Assembly: GCF_016598485.1 (NCBI RefSeq)
Contig: NZ_JAEMUW010000013.1
Span: 124,001 to 188,000, forward strand
Direction of reading: 5' to 3'
DNA: 64,000 nt
Origin: Micromonospora coerulea
Lineage (GTDB): Bacteria; Actinomycetota; Actinomycetes; Mycobacteriales; Micromonosporaceae
Shown here: positions 26,253 to 34,113 of the stretch, one piece after another
Position numbering within the stretch: position 1 is the stretch's first letter
Layout of the letters: each line of letters opens with the position of its first letter
Position numbers and translations under genes: made by a program
Notes under the pieces: generated by a model
The model's input: the letters and a program-made list of their open reading frames with translations, nothing else
Told to the model about the DNA's origin: nothing
The model's database searches: none

Positions 26253-27017
26253 GTGGAGCTTCGCAGGAGCCGATCCTTCCTGGTCGGTGGCATCGTGTCG
26301 CTGGCGTTCGGCGTCTTCATGCTGCTGTGCGGCCGGACTGACAGCGCGTTCCGTGCGATCGGGACACTGATCATCGGCGGGTTGAGCCTGTTGATGGGCG
26401 GCATACTCGCCTTCTACGGGCTCCGGCCGTTCAGGTTCCACATCGGCACCGAGGGGCTGACCGTGCGGCTGCCCGGAATCGACCGACTGCTGCCGTGGGC
26501 CGAGATCGACGCGGTCGTCCTCGATCAGCCGCTGCCGGTTCTCACTGGCAGGAAGACACCCTCCCCGGTGTTGTTGCTGGTGCCGGCCAGCGGGTCGGCT
26601 CTCGATCGTCCGCTGACCCAACGAAGCCCGGTAGACGACCGTCCCTGCCTGGTCCTGCTCGAACTGCAGGACGTCCGAGATTCGCCGGACGAGGTGGGGG
26701 CCGCCCTCGCCCGCTTCGGCGGCAGCCGCTTCACCGATTTTCGGCAGCTGATTCGGCAGCATTTCGATTCGCCGGACTTCACCATGGCGCTGCGGGGGTA
26801 TGACCCGGCCAGGGTGAATCACCTCATCAGGCAGGGTCAGGAGGCGCTCGTCTCGGACGTGATGCTGAAGCGCTTCGGGGCGAAGGCAGAGATCGAACAG
26901 GCTCGCAACAGCCTTCCGGCCGCCATGCACGGGTATGACCGCATGCAGGTCGATGCGTTCCTGGACGACCTCTCCGCCGCGCTGGCACGGTGGGATGACG
27001 ACAAGCGGGATGGATAG
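26253..27017 (+). CDS. Membrane protein with PH-like and DivIVA-like segments
   Basis: About 254 residues from GTG 26253. Two TM helices come first (FLVGGIVSLAFGVFMLL and IGTLIIGGLSLLMGGILAFYG), then a PH-like strand region (FHIGTEGLTVRLPGIDRLLPW, AEIDAVVLD), and two short C-terminal segments of the DivIVA-domain kind: ALRGYDPARVNHLIRQGQEAL and MHGYDRMQVDAFLDDLSAAL. GYDxxxVxxFLxxL is the pattern of short DivIVA-like repeats in actinobacterial proteins. A role at the membrane or cell pole is only a guess. It lies between a PPOX remnant and a response regulator remnant, inside a duplicated region. Confidence 0.72.
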   Translation: MELRRSRSFLVGGIVSLAFGVFMLLCGRTDSAFRAIGTLIIGGLSLLMGGILAFYGLRPFRFHIGTEGLTVRLPGIDRLLPWAEIDAVVLDQPLPVLTGRKTPSPVLLLVPASGSALDRPLTQRSPVDDRPCLVLLELQDVRDSPDEVGAALARFGGSRFTDFRQLIRQHFDSPDFTMALRGYDPARVNHLIRQGQEALVSDVMLKRFGAKAEIEQARNSLPAAMHGYDRMQVDAFLDDLSAALARWDDDKRDG

Positions 27018-27018
27018 G

Positions 27019-27105
27019 GCCCAGCTGGGAGACCATCGCCAGGTCCATCACCATGCCACCGTCGGCCAGGGTGACGAGACGAGGCGGCCAATCGCCCACG
27101 TTCAT
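27019..27105 (-). pseudogene. Fragment of a LuxR-type response regulator receiver domain
   Basis: About 29 codons read NVGDWPPRLVTLADGGMVMD and LAMVSQLG, aligned with NVGQFIDAVRRVADGGMVMD and PEVVSQLL of the regulator encoded at 9373-10017. The fragment abuts the end of the preceding gene and has no rest of a regulator around it. Confidence 0.75.
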
Positions 27106-27222
27106 GCCGTGAGGTGCCAGTGGCAGGCGTTATGGCCGGGGTCTCGGAACCCGCGGCGGGAGAACGCGAAGGTCCATAGCCTGAGAAGCGGGAGCACGTG
27201 TGGGACGTTGACGGAGGACACC

Positions 27223-27576
27223 GTGACCAAGGCCGTCAGGGAAGCGCTTGAAGGCGCCAGCGAGGTCGAGCTGACCGTGACCGGTCGAAAGACCGGACGG
27301 CAGATTTCGCGCCCGGTGTGGTTCGTGCAGGAGGAAGAGAGTGTCTTCCTGGTGCCGATAACCGGCTCGGACAGCCAGTGGTACAAGAACGTACGACAGA
27401 CACCGATGGTGCAGGTGGCCACGAACGGGATGAAACTGAACTCGAGCGCCACCCCCATCACCGACGCCGACCGGGTGAACCACGTAGTGCAGATGTTCCG
27501 CGACAAGTACGGCTCGGACCAGGTGGACAGCCACTACCCGAAGCACGACGTCGCCGTCCAGGTCTCCCTCATGTGA
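27223..27576 (+). CDS. DDN-type deazaflavin (F420)-dependent nitroreductase family protein
   Basis: 117 residues from GTG 27223, with GGAGG at 27213-27217. The sequence carries the family pattern VELTVTGRKTGRQISRPVWF, then FLVPITGSDSQWYKNVRQ and PMVQVATNG, and ends YPKHDVAVQVSLM. Members bind F420 (or related flavins) in a split-barrel fold and reduce quinones or nitro compounds. A broken second copy of this gene lies in two pieces at 24053 and 24976. The gene converges on lipoprotein copy 2. Confidence 0.82.
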   Translation: MTKAVREALEGASEVELTVTGRKTGRQISRPVWFVQEEESVFLVPITGSDSQWYKNVRQTPMVQVATNGMKLNSSATPITDADRVNHVVQMFRDKYGSDQVDSHYPKHDVAVQVSLM

Positions 27577-27609
27577 CCCGTCCGGCGTCACTGCGGCGGC
27601 GCCGGCGGA

Positions 27610-28503
27610 TCAGCCGTTGATCGTCAGCGCGACCGGCAGGCCCTGCTGCACCTCGAGGACCGCCCGCTCCCCCAGCGGTTGCGCCAGGTCGACGGTGGCG
27701 GTGCGGCGCGCTCCGACATCCCCGCACGCCTCGCCGTCTGCGTGGCGGTGCTCGATGACGATCACGACGACGGCGTTGACCGACTCGACGGCCTCCGCGC
27801 TGTAGTCGGCGCCGCACGGCTGGCTACCTGGATCCGGGGCGCCGGTGAAGGCGACGGTCAGCCGCTGGCTCGTCGTGGTCCCGGTTGCCGACTCGATCGC
27901 CAGCCCGCCGTGCGGCTGCTCCGGATCCCATGCGGGTGGCATCACCACGATGGCAGCCGAGGGGGCGACCGCGATCCGGGTCAGCCGCACCGCCGTGCCC
28001 TTGAGGGTGTACTCCCAGGCCGAGGCCGTGGCGGGGCCACGGGTGGTGGGGATCCGCACCGTGGTCAGGCGCGCGGCGGTGACTTCCAGGGGTAGGCACC
28101 CGCAGCCCCCGCCGCGCATCGCTCGCAGCTGGGCGAGTGCCTCCTCGGCCGACATCAGGGGAACCGGCTGCGTCCTACCGTTCTCCCAGACCACCTTCCC
28201 GGTCTGTTGCCCGGCGGTGGGCAGCGCCGTGGCGGGGAAGACCTGGCCGGCCAGCAACGCCTGCTTGTTGTTGTCACCGTTCGCCGGTTCCCAGTCGCCG
28301 AGCTGGCCGGTCAGCTCCCCGACCGGCACGAAGCCCTGCGCCCCACCGGCGTCGCGGACCGCCTGGTCGTAGCGGGTCAGGGCGTCGCGCGCCTGCTGGC
28401 GCAGCCTGTCCAGGTCAGCCCCGCCGGAGCCGCTGCCGGTCGCGCCGCAGCCACCGAGCACGGCCACCGCGGTGACCCATACCAGCCAGCGCCGTCCACC
28501 CAT
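27610..28503 (-). CDS. Lipoprotein of unknown function (copy 2)
   Basis: 297 residues. The signal peptide and lipobox are RRWLVWVTAVAVLGGC, followed by GATGSGSGGADLDRLRQQA. The mature part keeps the landmarks of copy 1 (FVPVGELTGQLGDWEPANGD; QPCGADYSAEAVES; GERAVLEVQQGLPVALTING), and a GGGCGCLPL Cys pair replaces GECADCAP. The gene starts 6 bases after the stop of the oxidoreductase fusion gene, so the two are co-transcribed. An exported partner for the membrane oxidoreductase is possible; no function is known. Confidence 0.83.
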   Translation of the reverse strand: MGGRRWLVWVTAVAVLGGCGATGSGSGGADLDRLRQQARDALTRYDQAVRDAGGAQGFVPVGELTGQLGDWEPANGDNNKQALLAGQVFPATALPTAGQQTGKVVWENGRTQPVPLMSAEEALAQLRAMRGGGCGCLPLEVTAARLTTVRIPTTRGPATASAWEYTLKGTAVRLTRIAVAPSAAIVVMPPAWDPEQPHGGLAIESATGTTTSQRLTVAFTGAPDPGSQPCGADYSAEAVESVNAVVVIVIEHRHADGEACGDVGARRTATVDLAQPLGERAVLEVQQGLPVALTING

Positions 28504-28509
28504 CCCCGC

Positions 28510-29343
28510 TCACCTCCGCACCCCTTCGACGTCCGCCTGCCCCGCCACGGTTCCAGGAAGTCCGGTCGGTGTCACCGGAGTCAGCTCGAAGTGGACGGTA
28601 CGGCCGGTCTTGCGCCGCCCGAGTCGGTGCATCAATGGCACGAGCACCCGGTGCAGCATCGGATGTTTGCGGGCCAGTGCTCGGGCGGCCCGGTCGTACT
28701 CCGCTCCGGTCAGTCGGCGGGCCGTGGCCTCGATGGCTGGGCCGGTCGGCGTGCCGCGCGTGGTGGACGGCGCCACGGTGACCCGCGGGTCGTTGCGCAT
28801 CCGTACCGTCTTCCACGCTTTTTCGAAGCTGCGCACGTACGCCCGCTCCCCGACCACCGCGATGCTCACGGCCGTGGGCACCGGCGTCCCGTCCCGCTTG
28901 TACGTCGTGAGCACCACCGTCTTCTGCCGCGCGAACGGTGCCCAGGCCGGCGCGGCGGCGGGAGCGACGTACCCGACCACCCACCCCAGCTCCCGCAGCC
29001 GGAACACCAGCGCAACCAGCGCCAGCAGTGCCAACAGCAGCACCGACCAGCTCTGCACGGCACTCCCGCCCACGTCCGCGTCGGCCACGTGCGACAGGGT
29101 GTGCGCCAGGCCGCCGACCAGGTAGCCGGCCAGCGCCACCGCGAGGGCGTCGGACCAGATCAGGGCCAGCAGCAGGGTCGCCCCGATGCCGAGTTGGAAC
29201 GCCCCCACGTCGTGCACGAAATGCTCGCTGGGCGGAAAGTCGACCGCCGAACTGAAAGAGGAAGGCGCCACCAGCGCCCACACCCCGATGACCATCGCCG
29301 CCAAGCCGAGCAGCGCGACCAGGACCCGCACCATGCTTCTCAT
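28510..29343 (-). CDS. TM domain fused to F420/FMN-type PPOX oxidoreductase
   Basis: 277 residues from ATG 29343 (GGGGG upstream). The first about 125 residues form four TM helices (VRVLVALLGLAAMVIGVWAL; FQLGIGATLLLALIWSDALA; LSHVADADVGGSA between helices; VLLLALLALVALVFRL), like DUF4345/DoxX-type membrane proteins. The C-terminal about 140 residues are a PPOX-class split barrel (KTVVLTTYKRDGTPVPTAV; VRMRNDPRVTVAPS; MHRLGRRKTGRTVHFELT), a fold that usually binds F420 or FMN. The fusion puts a flavin-type reductase at the membrane. It heads a two-gene unit with lipoprotein copy 2. Confidence 0.82.
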   Translation of the reverse strand: MRSMVRVLVALLGLAAMVIGVWALVAPSSFSSAVDFPPSEHFVHDVGAFQLGIGATLLLALIWSDALAVALAGYLVGGLAHTLSHVADADVGGSAVQSWSVLLLALLALVALVFRLRELGWVVGYVAPAAAPAWAPFARQKTVVLTTYKRDGTPVPTAVSIAVVGERAYVRSFEKAWKTVRMRNDPRVTVAPSTTRGTPTGPAIEATARRLTGAEYDRAARALARKHPMLHRVLVPLMHRLGRRKTGRTVHFELTPVTPTGLPGTVAGQADVEGVRR

Positions 29344-29378
29344 GCCCCCTTGACGGGCCACCGGCGGCGGATGTGACG

Positions 29379-29415
29379 GCGCAGGAGCCGGCCCCACCGG
29401 AGCCGGCTCCTGCGC
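29379..29415 (-). terminator. Strong hairpin
   Basis: Perfect 14-bp stem (29379-29392 with 29402-29415) and 9-base loop, between the YCII stop and the start of the oxidoreductase gene. It probably ends the ECF42 operon coming from the right. Confidence 0.72.
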
Positions 29416-29469
29416 AGCAGAAGGGGTCAGCCCTCGTGGACCTGAGCAACTGCGCCGCCCTCGACTATT

Positions 29470-29499
29470 GGGTGGTGCCGGCTAACACCGGCACCACCC
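29470..29499 (-). terminator. Second strong hairpin, tandem with 29379
   Basis: Perfect 12-bp stem (29470-29481 with 29488-29499) and 6-base loop, 44 bp after the YCII stop on the minus strand. Confidence 0.72.
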
Positions 29500-29542
29500 G
29501 ATCCGCCTTCCGCTGGCGCCGGTCAGCGCCTCGCAGCTCTGC

Positions 29543-29914
29543 TCAGCCCTCGTGCGGCCCTTCGTTGACCCGGCGGACGTCGACCTCGACGTCGATCCCG
29601 TGCTCGATGAAGACGTCGACAAACCGCTTGGCCCACTCAACCGCCTCCTCCTGCGACCGCACCTCGACGAGCCCGAACCCGGCGATGAGCTCCTTGGTCT
29701 CGGTGAACGGCCCATCGGTGATGGTGGTCTTGCCCTTGGTGGCGGTGATCCGCGTCGACTCCTCGCTGCTCTTGCACAGCCCCTCGGCGGCAAGCAGGAT
29801 GCCGGCCTTGACGACCTCCTCCATGTAGGCGCCCATCGACTTCATGAACTCGGGGGTCGGCTCGAAGTTGCCGGGGACCTTTTCGTCCAGTTTGTGCATC
29901 ATCATGAAACGCAT
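29543..29914 (-). CDS. YCII-family (DGPF-domain) protein
   Basis: 123 residues, starting MRFMMMHKLDE. The domain signature DGPFTETKELIAGFGLVEV is present. These small ferredoxin-fold proteins are the usual partners of ECF42 sigma factors, and here the gene starts 1 base after the DUF998 stop in the same operon. The molecular role of DGPF proteins with ECF42 is not known; they do not behave as membrane anti-sigma factors. Two hairpins follow. Confidence 0.9.
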   Translation of the reverse strand: MRFMMMHKLDEKVPGNFEPTPEFMKSMGAYMEEVVKAGILLAAEGLCKSSEESTRITATKGKTTITDGPFTETKELIAGFGLVEVRSQEEAVEWAKRFVDVFIEHGIDVEVDVRRVNEGPHEG

Positions 29915-29915
29915 T

Positions 29916-30578
29916 TCAGTGGTTCCTCTCGGTAAGGGTGTGCACGGAAACTGCAGTGAGCCAGCCGAAGATGAAGAGCGAGCCCAGCGCCATCCGGACG
30001 CTGATGCTGTCCTGGTCGGGCCAGGCCATGACGACGACGGTCGCCAGCGCGCAGGCCAGGGAGAACACCGCCCAGCCGCGCCGGCCGGTACGCAGGTACC
30101 GGCGGGCGAAGACCAGGCAGGCGATGGTGATCGACCCGAAGGCCAGCATGGCCCCGACGCCGTGACCGATGGCGTGCCAGCTCAACGAGTCGGGCGAGCC
30201 TTCCGGCGCCCCGGCCGGCCAGCCCATGCTGGGGTCGGAGGGCATCGCCCCGGCGATGATCAGGCCGACGCCGAAGACCGCCACCAGAGCCGGCCCCCAC
30301 GTCCCCGCCGGCGTGCCACCCAGGGCCCGCCGTAGACCAAGCGCACCGGCGAGGGCCAGCAACCCGGTGAGTACGAAGTTGGCGACCTGGATCCAGCCGT
30401 GCTCGCCGAGGGCGAGCAGGCTGAGCGGCTGCCGGCTCAGGTCGAACCCGTCCCGGGTGAGCACCTGCGCCGCCGCGACCACCCCGAAGAAGGGCCCGGC
30501 GGCGATCCCGGCGGCGAGCAGGGTGCGGGTGGGCACCGCGCCGGTCACCCCGGCCCGCGGCATCGTCGTACTGGTCAT
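29916..30578 (-). CDS. DUF998 integral membrane protein
   Basis: About 220 residues from ATG 30578, after GAGGAG. Six hydrophobic segments are visible, for example LLAAGIAAGPFFGVVAAAQV, VANFVLTGLLALAGALGL, ALVAVFGVGLIIAGAMPSDP and GWAVFSLACALATVVVMAW. Polar QPLSLLALGEHGWIQ lies between the first helices, as is usual in DUF998. It stands between the ECF42 sigma gene and its YCII partner, so it is probably a target or part of that regulon. Confidence 0.85.
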   Translation of the reverse strand: MTSTTMPRAGVTGAVPTRTLLAAGIAAGPFFGVVAAAQVLTRDGFDLSRQPLSLLALGEHGWIQVANFVLTGLLALAGALGLRRALGGTPAGTWGPALVAVFGVGLIIAGAMPSDPSMGWPAGAPEGSPDSLSWHAIGHGVGAMLAFGSITIACLVFARRYLRTGRRGWAVFSLACALATVVVMAWPDQDSISVRMALGSLFIFGWLTAVSVHTLTERNH

Positions 30579-30645
30579 CTCGATCTCCTCGTCGTCGGCT
30601 CTCACTGACGCGTCGATCGGGGCGGCCGGGATCCGACATCACCTC

Positions 30646-31920
30646 TCAAGATTTTTTCTGGCCGGCGCAGGCGGCGGCGCGGTCGAGCAGCAGTGCCCGT
30701 TCCCGGGCGTTGTCGGTGAGCGTGGCGGCGCGCTCGAATTCGCGCCGGGCCTCGTCGTGGCGGCCCAGCTTGGCGAGCAGGTCGCCGAGCACGCTGGGCA
30801 GCAGGTGGTAACGCGCGAGGGCCGGCTCGTCGGCCAGGGCCCGGGCCAGTTCCAGGCCGGCGGCCGGGCCGTCGGCGAAGGAGACGGCGACGGCCCGGTT
30901 GAGTTCCACCACGGGCGAGGGCACGACCCGGGCCAGCTCCGCGTAGCGGGTGGCGATCCGCGCCCAGTCGGTCTGGTCGGGGGTACGCGCCCGCGCGTGG
31001 CAGGCGGCGATCTCGGCCTGGAGGGCGTACGGGCCGGGGGTGCCGCCGAGGGCGCGGGCCCGGTCGAGGGCGGCGAGGCCGCGGCGGATGAGCAGTTGGT
31101 CCCAGCGGCCGCGGTCCTGGTCGTTGAGGAGGATGGGCTGGCCGTCGGGTCCGGTGCGCGCGGCGGTGCGGGACGCCTGGATCTCCAGCAGGGCGGCCAG
31201 GCCGTGCACCTCGGGCTCGTCGGGCATCAGCCCTTGCAGCAGCCGGGCCAGGCGCAGCGCGTCCTGGCAGAGCGCGGGGCGCATCCAGTCGTCGCCGGCG
31301 GTGGCCGAGTAACCCTCGTTGAAGATCAGGTAGATGACCTCGAGGACGGAGTCGAGCCGTTCGGCCCGGTCGGCGGGGCCGGGCACCTCGAACGGCACCC
31401 GGGCGGCGGCGAGGGTCTGCTTGGCCCGGGTGATCCGCTGGCCGACGGTGGCCTCCGAGGTCAGGAAGGCGCGGGCGATCTCGTCGGTGCTCAGTCCGCC
31501 GAGCAGCCGCAGGGTGAGCGCGGCCCGGGCGATCGGCGAGAGGACCGGGTGGCAGGCGACGAAGATCAGCCGGAGCAGGTCGTCCTCGATCCGCGCCTCG
31601 AACGCGGCGTCGAAGTCGGGGGTGAACTCGTCGCCGCCGAGGTCGCGGCCGAGCTCGGCGACCTTGCGGTCCTGGGTCTGCCGGCGGCGCAGCGCGTCGA
31701 CCGCCCGCCGCTTGCCGACGGTCATCAGCCAGGCGCCGGGATTGGCCGGTACGCCCTCGCGCGGCCACGTCTCGAGCGCGGCGACGAGGGCGTCCTGGGC
31801 CAGTTCCTCGGCCTGCCCGACGTCGCGCACCAGCGCGGCCAGGCCGGCGATGACCCGCCCGGACTCGATCCGCCACACCGCCTCCACGGTGCGGTGCACC
31901 TCGGCTTCCCCCATGGCCAC
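30646..31920 (-). CDS. ECF42-type RNA polymerase sigma factor with C-terminal TPR-like extension
   Basis: 424 residues, far longer than a plain ECF. Sigma region 2 includes EELAQDALVAALETWPREGV and PANPGAWLMTVGKRRAVDAL; region 4 includes RLLGGLSTDEIARAFLTSEA and TVGQRITRAKQTLA. About 250 residues follow with the hallmark NEGYSATAG, GPYALQAEIAACHARA and VELNRAVAVSFADGPAAGLE, the TPR-like domain of ECF42. Such factors lack a classical anti-sigma factor, and the C-terminal extension is needed for their function. The start is 3 bases after the stop of the six-Cys family member B, so that gene and this one are co-transcribed. Confidence 0.93.
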   Translation of the reverse strand: MAMGEAEVHRTVEAVWRIESGRVIAGLAALVRDVGQAEELAQDALVAALETWPREGVPANPGAWLMTVGKRRAVDALRRRQTQDRKVAELGRDLGGDEFTPDFDAAFEARIEDDLLRLIFVACHPVLSPIARAALTLRLLGGLSTDEIARAFLTSEATVGQRITRAKQTLAAARVPFEVPGPADRAERLDSVLEVIYLIFNEGYSATAGDDWMRPALCQDALRLARLLQGLMPDEPEVHGLAALLEIQASRTAARTGPDGQPILLNDQDRGRWDQLLIRRGLAALDRARALGGTPGPYALQAEIAACHARARTPDQTDWARIATRYAELARVVPSPVVELNRAVAVSFADGPAAGLELARALADEPALARYHLLPSVLGDLLAKLGRHDEARREFERAATLTDNARERALLLDRAAACAGQKKS

Positions 31921-31923
31921 CCA

Positions 31924-33297
31924 TCAGAGCAGGTCAGACGGCACGGCGACAAGGTCCGCGCCAGCGAGGTTCGTCGAGGCACGGTAGACCGGCTCCTTCC
32001 GGCCCGACCGCTGCGGGCAGGAGCCGTACCGCCCGCCCACCCGGCCCACCGTCCCGTCCCCGCACCGCGCCAGGTAACCGTGACCGGCCCGGAATCCGTC
32101 CACGCAGACGAAGTAACGGCACACGTCGGCCGCCGGCTCGTGGATCAGTGCGCCGCCGCAGTAGGTGTAGCCGAGCGGGTTCTCCGGCGCACCGCACCGG
32201 TCGGGCGGAGTCGGGGTCGGCGCGGGCGTCGGAGCGGAGGTCGGCGAGGGCGTGGCGCTCGGGGCGGGAACCGGCCGGGCCGGGCGGGCGGTCCGCGGGG
32301 CCGGGCCGGTGGCACGGTCCGCGGGAAGGGACGCGCGCCGGTCGACCGGTGCGGGCATCCGGCCGCCGCCGGCCATGCCCGCCGGCACGGGGTGCGGGGC
32401 GGGTCCATTCGGTACGACCGGATCGTCCGCGGGTGCGCTGCTGGCCGCCGACCCGACGGCGGTGTCGGCGCCCGGGGTGGTGGTGGCGGGCAGCACGACC
32501 ATGCCACCGCCGGTGGGCAGGGCGGTCGGCGGATGGTTGGTCGGGGCCGGGCCGATCGTCGCGGCGAACGCCACCAGAGCGACGAGTGCCGCTGCGGCGG
32601 CGGCGACCGCGGGTCGGGTGAGGCGGGCGTACCCGGGTGCCTGCGCGGCGCTGACCAGCATCGCCGCCGCCGGCCGGGACCGCCGGTTGGCGACCACCGC
32701 CTCGTCGAGCCGGGCGAGGACGGCGTTGCGCTGACCGGTGGCATCGGCGTACGCCAGGGTCAGTCGCAGCCGGAACCGGGCCGCGGCGCCGCGGGGCACG
32801 CGGAGACCGGCCACCAGTGCGCCGGTGGGCCCGTGCAGCAGGGTGACCGGCACTGCCGGGTGGTGGGTGAGGCCGCTCAGCCGCGCGTACGGGAACTCGC
32901 TGGTGCCGTGCCGACCGACCAGGACGATCCGGCGGTCGGTGACCACGACGGTGCCGGCCGCGGTTACCCGGCTTCCCTGCGGCAGCGGGGGTGCGTCGTG
33001 CGGGTGGGTGATCGGGATGGCGGAGAGTTCGGGCGGCGGCAGATCCGCGTGACGCGGCACGGTGACCAGCCCGGTCGACGGCTGGACGGCCACGACGGTC
33101 TCGTCGTGGGCGAGGTCCACGGGCACGGTCGGCCGGAGCGTCGGGTGGTCCTCGGCGGCGGCCCGGAGGCGTTGCAGCCGTACGCCCCGCAGGCACCATG
33201 CCTCGATGGCGTCCTCGTGGGCCCGTCGTCGCCGCGCGTTCTCCCGCCTGGCCCAGCGTGCCCGCCAACCCGAACCGGTCCTGTCCGCGTGGGTCAC
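31924..33297 (-). CDS. Single-pass protein with PH-like core and six-Cys ectodomain (family member B)
   Basis: 457 residues from GTG 33297 (AAAGGCGG upstream). It matches member A part by part: WRARWARRENARRRRAHEDA at the N-terminus, VVVTDRRIVLVGRHGTSEFP and FRLRLTLAYADATGQRNAV in the PH-like region, one TM helix (about residue 230), a long Pro/Ala/Thr-rich linker, and a six-Cys end (CGAPENPLGYTYCGG, DVCRYFVC, ARCGDG, GSCP). The gene is followed directly by the ECF42 sigma gene, so it may be the membrane sensor for that sigma factor; this is inference from operon structure. Confidence 0.82.
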   Translation of the reverse strand: MTHADRTGSGWRARWARRENARRRRAHEDAIEAWCLRGVRLQRLRAAAEDHPTLRPTVPVDLAHDETVVAVQPSTGLVTVPRHADLPPPELSAIPITHPHDAPPLPQGSRVTAAGTVVVTDRRIVLVGRHGTSEFPYARLSGLTHHPAVPVTLLHGPTGALVAGLRVPRGAAARFRLRLTLAYADATGQRNAVLARLDEAVVANRRSRPAAAMLVSAAQAPGYARLTRPAVAAAAAALVALVAFAATIGPAPTNHPPTALPTGGGMVVLPATTTPGADTAVGSAASSAPADDPVVPNGPAPHPVPAGMAGGGRMPAPVDRRASLPADRATGPAPRTARPARPVPAPSATPSPTSAPTPAPTPTPPDRCGAPENPLGYTYCGGALIHEPAADVCRYFVCVDGFRAGHGYLARCGDGTVGRVGGRYGSCPQRSGRKEPVYRASTNLAGADLVAVPSDLL

Positions 33298-33400
33298 TCC
33301 GGCCGCCTTTCACGAGGAACATTCGCTGCCGGTACAACCCGCTGGTGCGGCCGTAGGACACGCCCAGCACCGGCAGGCACCGAAGGCATGTAAAGAAGAC

Positions 33401-33450
33401 TTGACATCGTGTCGGCTTCGCTTGACACTCGTGGTGTCAAAGATTCTTTA
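33401..33450 (+). promoter_or_regulatory. Promoter/operator upstream of the XRE operon
   Basis: A perfect palindrome with 7-bp arms and a 5-bp centre lies at 33422-33440 (TTGACAC, centre TCGTG, GTGTCAA). A half-similar copy lies at 33401-33415 (TTGACA TCG TGTC). Either TTGACA could be a -35 box; TTCTTT at 33444-33449 is a weak -10 for the second one. The downstream operon encodes a small XRE repressor, so autoregulation through these sites is likely. Confidence 0.6.
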
Positions 33451-33466
33451 CCCGGGGAGGGGTCGG

Positions 33467-33895
33467 ATGGCCTTCGAGGAGAAGCGCGCCTGGATCATGG
33501 CGCTGGTGTCGGTCGCCGGCTATGCCGCGTACGTGCTGGTGGTCCTCGGCCGCGCGGACGGCGAGGCGCTCGCGGACGTCTCCTACGCGGGCCCGCTGCT
33601 GGCCACGGTGGTCGCGGCCATCATCACGTCGATCGTGCTGAACATCCTGGTCTCGATCGTCTCGCCCGAGGGGGCGAACCAGAAGGACCAGCGGGACCGG
33701 GAGATCCACCGGCTCGGCGAATACATCGGCCAGTCCTTCGTGATCGTCGGCGGCGTCGCCGCCCTGGCGATGGCGCTCGCGGAGTGGGACCAGTTCTGGA
33801 TCGCCAACGTCATCTACCTGTGCTTCGTGCTGTCGGCGGTGGTCGGCTCGGTCGCGAAGATCGTCGCCTACCGGCGGGGGTTCCAGTCGTGGTGA
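33467..33895 (+). CDS. Four-TM membrane protein paired with XRE regulator
   Basis: 142 residues from ATG 33467 after GGGGAGGGG. Four TM helices are visible (WIMALVSVAGYAAYVLVVLG; PLLATVVAAIITSIVLNILV; SFVIVGGVAALAMAL; NVIYLCFVLSAVVGSVAKIV), with a cytoplasmic loop PEGANQKDQRDREIHRLG. DUF2178-like membrane proteins often come with a small XRE regulator in this way. The stop overlaps the start of the regulator gene (GTGA). Confidence 0.83.
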   Translation: MAFEEKRAWIMALVSVAGYAAYVLVVLGRADGEALADVSYAGPLLATVVAAIITSIVLNILVSIVSPEGANQKDQRDREIHRLGEYIGQSFVIVGGVAALAMALAEWDQFWIANVIYLCFVLSAVVGSVAKIVAYRRGFQSW

Positions 33896-34113
33896 AGCCG
33901 ACCCGGATCACCAACACCATCCGGGCGCTGCGCTTCGCCCACGACGAGATGACCCAGGCCGAGCTGGCCCGCCGGATCGGCGTCACCCGACAGACCGTCA
34001 TCGCCATCGAGCAGGGCCGCTACTCACCCTCGCTGGAGATGGCCTTCCAGATCGCCGCCGTCTTCGGCGTACCGCTGACCGACGTGTTCCAGTACCCGCA
34101 GGAGGAATCGTGA
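33892..34113 (+). CDS. Small XRE-family transcriptional regulator
   Basis: 73 residues from GTG 33892, consisting only of an HTH_3 domain: TNTIRALRFAHDEMTQAEL, then RRIGVTRQTVIAIEQGRYSP and EMAFQIAAVFGVPLTDVFQY. It is GTGA-coupled on both sides (to the membrane protein and to the dehydrogenase). The palindromes at 33401-33440 are its probable binding sites. Confidence 0.9.
   Translation: MKPTRITNTIRALRFAHDEMTQAELARRIGVTRQTVIAIEQGRYSPSLEMAFQIAAVFGVPLTDVFQYPQEES

Noticed and set aside
30169..33393. 1074-codon plus-strand frame
   Set aside because: It is the shadow of the DUF998, ECF42 and six-Cys genes on the other strand.
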